Shown: in pieces, positions 52,143 to 54,518 of the stretch
Numbering within the stretch: the first letter of the stretch is position 1
How the letters are laid out: every line of letters starts with the position of its first letter
Origin: Nitrospirota bacterium
Lineage (GTDB): Bacteria; Nitrospirota; Thermodesulfovibrionia; Thermodesulfovibrionales; UBA6898
Assembly: GCA_021811105.1 (NCBI GenBank)
Contig: JAJZPM010000019.1
Location: forward strand, 1 to 54,518
DNA: 54,518 nucleotides
Direction of reading: 5' to 3'
Translations under genes and position numbers: made by a program
The notes under the pieces: generated by a model
Database searches by the model: none
What the model was told of the DNA's origin: nothing
What the model saw: only the letters and a program-made list of their open reading frames with translations

Positions 52143-52746
52143 CGCGACTGTCAGGATCCATATTGATCGCATTCATCAGAACGCTGAAGGAGCCCAACTC
52201 GAAGATGAGGATGATGTCCCCTTCGATATGGCGCTGCTCGACAGTAAACCTCGTATGCGCCAGCACGACCGTCGCATCCGGGACAGTATCGATCGGCGTC
52301 ACGAGGTTTTCGATGTTGTCCTCGGTGTAGGTGGGCAGCGTGTAGTTGATCTGCAGCTTCAGCACGTTGGCGATCGATCCCATCACCCCGTTGATCACAA
52401 TATTGCCGACCTCGCTGAGGGTTCCCACTCTCACCGAATCCAGGTCAGGGGTCCCCATCCCCTCGCCGGTCAGAATCGCGACAAGCTTCGAGGCGCTGTC
52501 CGGCGGAAAAACGAGTGCGGCAGTCCCCGAAAAGGGGCCCTTAAAGCCGAGGCGCACGGCAGCCAGAAGGCCCTCTCCCAGATGCCCCATCTCGCGCCTA
52601 AGATTTTCAGGCGTGAGGAGCTTGATGAAAGGCACCTGCAGGAGGATCCGGGCGTTCACCATCTCGCTCAAAACTTTGGCCGCCCTGCCGATCCCGATAT
52701 TGATCAATTCCCGGAGCGCATCAAGCTGGTATTCAGTGGGATTCAT
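52129..52746 (-). CDS. CheC-family phosphatase
   Basis: A 205-residue protein of the CheC/CheX/FliY group that removes phosphate from CheY-type receivers. The two half-sites both show the E-x2-N and later Pro pattern. The first is DALRELIN followed 22 residues later by Pro. The second is EVGN with Pro 22 residues after the Asn, although the Ser/Asp four positions before its Glu is replaced by Gly. The start ATG 52746 has GGAAGGA upstream and overlaps the CheY-like stop (ATGA). It lies between a CheY-like gene and the hybrid kinase, suggesting it acts on these receivers. Confidence 0.86.
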   Translation of the reverse strand: MNPTEYQLDALRELINIGIGRAAKVLSEMVNARILLQVPFIKLLTPENLRREMGHLGEGLLAAVRLGFKGPFSGTAALVFPPDSASKLVAILTGEGMGTPDLDSVRVGTLSEVGNIVINGVMGSIANVLKLQINYTLPTYTEDNIENLVTPIDTVPDATVVLAHTRFTVEQRHIEGDIILIFELGSFSVLMNAINMDPDSRDERD

Positions 52747-53117
52747 CCGTTGTCCTTCCCCCTCCGGAGCACTTTCCGCACCGTACTCAGCAGTTCCTCC
52801 TCCGTCGGCGGCTTGTTCACAACAGCCGCAGCGCCCAGTTCTCTGCACTGTCTTATCGTGCTTTCCTGAATATCTGCGGTAACGATCACCACCGGAGGCA
52901 CCATCCCGCGCTCGCGGAGGGTCATGAGGAGCTTTACGCCGTCCATGCCGGGCATGATAAGGTCGAGCAGGATACAGTCGGGAGAGCGCTCGATGGTCAT
53001 CTGAAGGCCTTTTATCCCGTCCTCCGCCTCAATGATCTCATGGCCGCCCCGCTTCAGGATATTGCCGATCTTGTTCCTCATAAAAGACGAGTCTTCTATT
53101 ACAAGAATCAGGGCCAT
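52743..53117 (-). CDS. CheY-like response regulator
   Basis: A 124-residue receiver with LVIEDSSFMRNKI at the N-terminus, phospho-Asp in CILLDLIMPGMDG, VTAD in the Thr/Ser region and Lys in VNKPPTEEEL. No output domain is present. It is the first gene of the operon CheY-like, CheC-like, hybrid kinase, with overlapping starts. No chemotaxis receptor or flagellar gene is in the window. Confidence 0.92.
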   Translation of the reverse strand: MALILVIEDSSFMRNKIGNILKRGGHEIIEAEDGIKGLQMTIERSPDCILLDLIMPGMDGVKLLMTLRERGMVPPVVIVTADIQESTIRQCRELGAAAVVNKPPTEEELLSTVRKVLRRGKDNG

Positions 53118-53317
53118 TTTGCATCTCCTCGGTGCGGGTCTGTCATCGGCGGAAAATCCACATCCACCTAGCGTACCAGATTATAGCAAAATTCCCTCAT
53201 TTTTATATAGAAGTATTTTAAGGGACAGGAGTGGCGCCGGGTGCAGCTATAGAGGAGGTCACGGTATCGGGGTGCGGACCGCCCGCAGGACAAACCCGCG
53301 TCCGTCATGCGGATTTT
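53118..53317. other. Intergenic region between the CheY-like and methyltransferase genes
   Basis: About 200 bases that should hold the promoter of the CheY-CheC-kinase operon. No strong -35/-10 pair, hairpin or short gene was recognised. Confidence 0.4.
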
Positions 53318-53896
53318 CTATGTGCCGTGCCGCTTTTGGAAAACGGACAAATAATTATATGGTCCGACCTCGACCTTTTTTGCGATGCCGAAGCCATACG
53401 GAAAAAGAAGGTCTTCGAGCTCCTCGGGCGAGACCCTGATTTCAAGGGGCGGTCCGGGCGGTCCTTCGACCTTCTTGAATTCGACGACGGCCAATATGCC
53501 ATCGGGCCTCAAGACCCTTTTCACTTCTCGTAAAGTTCCCTCTTCCGTCTTGTCCTGAATGAGATCATGCAGCACCGTTGCCATCAGGCACACGTCGACC
53601 GAGTGGTCTCCGAGGGGGATCTTTCTGCTGACGTCCGCAACACCGGCATGGATCTGTCGCAGCTGCCTGACCGCTAGTCCCCGCGAGAGGTGGTCGATCC
53701 CTTCCTTCCATAGATCGAATGCGTATATTGCGCCGTCTGTACCGATGAATTTCGATGCAAATAAAGAATAAGATCCGCTCCCGCATGCCAGGTCAAGGAG
53801 CACAGTATCGCTCCTGAGCTGCAGTTCGGAAAAGAGTCTGTTCGGATCTATCAGATCGAAGCTGCTTTTCCCCGCGGCAATGGGACGTTCATTCAT
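53318..53896 (-). CDS. Class I SAM-dependent methyltransferase (UbiE-like)
   Basis: A 192-residue methyltransferase. SAM residues lie in VLLDLACGSGSYSLFASKF, followed by IYAFDLWKEGIDHL, DVCLMATVLHDL and REVKRVLRPDGILAVVEFKK. It resembles the small UbiE/ArsM-like group. The ATG at 53896 follows AAGGAGGAGTCTTCT; the longer frame to 53992 is not needed. The substrate is unknown. Confidence 0.85.
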   Translation of the reverse strand: MNERPIAAGKSSFDLIDPNRLFSELQLRSDTVLLDLACGSGSYSLFASKFIGTDGAIYAFDLWKEGIDHLSRGLAVRQLRQIHAGVADVSRKIPLGDHSVDVCLMATVLHDLIQDKTEEGTLREVKRVLRPDGILAVVEFKKVEGPPGPPLEIRVSPEELEDLLFPYGFGIAKKVEVGPYNYLSVFQKRHGT

Positions 53897-54029
53897 AGAA
53901 GACTCCTCCTTCATCTGCTTCGGAACAGGAGGTAAAACAAAAGCAATAACGCTTTTATTTTCATTGCCAGCCCTTCCGCCAGCGTCAATCACAACGTTAG
54001 CTATAATTATAAGCTTTTTCCGACTTTTT

Positions 54030-54440
54030 CTACAGGTGTAACGGCGGCCTTAACCAGCGCGAGAGTTCTCCTGCATAGGGGTCGGCATCGACAAGGATCG
54101 CCTTGTATCTCCCCTGAAAAAGATGCCTTGCGCGGTTATGCCGCTTATTAAAATAGGCTGTATATCCCCCGTTTATGTGGCGCATGATCTGTGAGAGGTT
54201 CGCCTCTGGTGTGGACAGCAGGAGGTGGTAGTGGTTGCTTATAAGACAATAGACATGTATGCCCGCCTTATAACGGCCGAAGGTTTCGAGGTATCCAAGA
54301 AACCGCTGTCGGTCCTTATCATCTCTGAAGATGGCTTTTCGTTCGTTACCACGCGAGGTGACATGGTAGAAGGCGTCAGGGTATTCTATCCTTAGCCCAT
54401 GTTCCGCAGTTGGACCGTACGATCTGCAAAAAAATGCCAT
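54030..54440 (-). pseudogene. RAYT/IS200-like transposase, truncated
   Basis: A Y1-type transposase (REP-associated tyrosine transposase group). The start of the fold GLRIEYPDAFYHVTSRGNER, the HUH-type metal site VYCLISNHYHLLL, and the region YTAYFNKRHNRARHLFQGRYKAI with the candidate catalytic Tyr are present. Full-length relatives continue after ELSR with YIHLNPVRA. Here the frame goes to WLRPPLHL and stops, so about 60 or more residues are missing. The N-terminus is also odd (MAFFCRSYGPTAEHG instead of MARG), and no ribosome binding site is visible. It is near the window end, so its partner sequences cannot be tested. Confidence 0.78.
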
Positions 54441-54518
54441 AAGCGTGCGGCGACTCCGCGTCAGTACGTGATCGGCGAGCGCCTTATGCTGAAAAAGCAA
54501 ATGTAGTGCAGAAAACCC

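Noticed and set aside
1-54518. CRISPR arrays, rRNA and tRNA genes
   Set aside because: No regularly spaced direct repeats and no tRNA-like T-loop/acceptor pattern were found on reading both strands; a tRNAscan or CRISPR search would settle this.

Overview
This 54.5 kb window looks like a chromosomal segment of a Gram-negative bacterium with an anaerobic or microaerophilic, sulfur-oriented lifestyle. Pointers to a Gram-negative envelope are heptosyltransferases, an outer-membrane porin-like protein, a lipoprotein and an AttH/FtsX-type ABC system. Pointers to sulfur metabolism are YeeE/YedE, TusA, DsrE-like and rhodanese genes. Together with an archaemetzincin, a TrmB-type regulator and a P-type IIIA proton ATPase, this suggests Nitrospirota (Thermodesulfovibrionia-like) or a neighbouring 'deltaproteobacterial' lineage. 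That placement is inference from gene content only. No rRNA, tRNA or CRISPR array was found.

Layout. 1-1.8 kb: a frameshifted IS4-type transposase remnant, a stand-alone receiver domain and a deleted cupredoxin. 1.8-6.3 kb: a hypothetical protein, then a minus-strand beta-oxidation or butanoate operon (thiolase, acyl-CoA dehydrogenase, 3-hydroxyacyl-CoA dehydrogenase, crotonase). 6.5-10.7 kb: an acyl-CoA dehydrogenase with most of its middle missing, an archaemetzincin, and an overlapping xseA-xseB-histidine kinase run. 10.7-16.2 kb: a SUMF1-like protein, a proton-pumping ATPase, an MFS carrier and a NicO/HupE-like membrane protein. 16.4-19.5 kb: a B12-binding radical SAM protein and an FAD amine-oxidase-like protein. 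19.6-25.4 kb: two sulfur-handling units, YedE-TusA-small protein-Usp and DsrE-like-56 aa TusB-like-rhodanese, separated by a membrane glycosyltransferase. 25.5-30 kb: two family 9 glycosyltransferases, one fused to a GmhB-type phosphatase, and an Ig-like repeat lipoprotein. 30-37.4 kb: a DUF255 thioredoxin-fold protein, DJ-1/PfpI, a cysteine-rich ferredoxin, citrate synthase, a phosphodiesterase and a beta-CASP nuclease-like protein. 37.5-42.8 kb: a porin-like protein, a promoter-to-terminator structured RNA, two gene remnants, a methyltransferase, nitroreductase, RsmE and a PHP protein. 42.8-50 kb: a DUF523 fragment, lepB, trmB-like/ilvE and an attH/ABC-ATPase/FtsX-permease operon. 50-54.5 kb: a CheY-CheC-hybrid kinase operon, a methyltransferase and a broken RAYT transposase.

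How the genes work together. The clearest units are the four-enzyme acyl-CoA operon, the two sulfur relay units, the heptose/LPS genes, the overlapping attH-ABC operon and the ATGA-coupled CheY-CheC-kinase operon. Most ordinary genes show tight spacing and good ribosome binding sites.

Two things stand out. First, at least seven genes are visibly broken by internal deletion, truncation or frameshift (transposase, cupredoxin, acyl-CoA dehydrogenase, methyltransferase, MBL hydrolase, DUF523, RAYT). This indicates either active gene decay or assembly collapse. Second, the intergenic regions carry several families of small inverted-repeat elements, and one unexplained structured transcript lies at about 39.2-39.4 kb.
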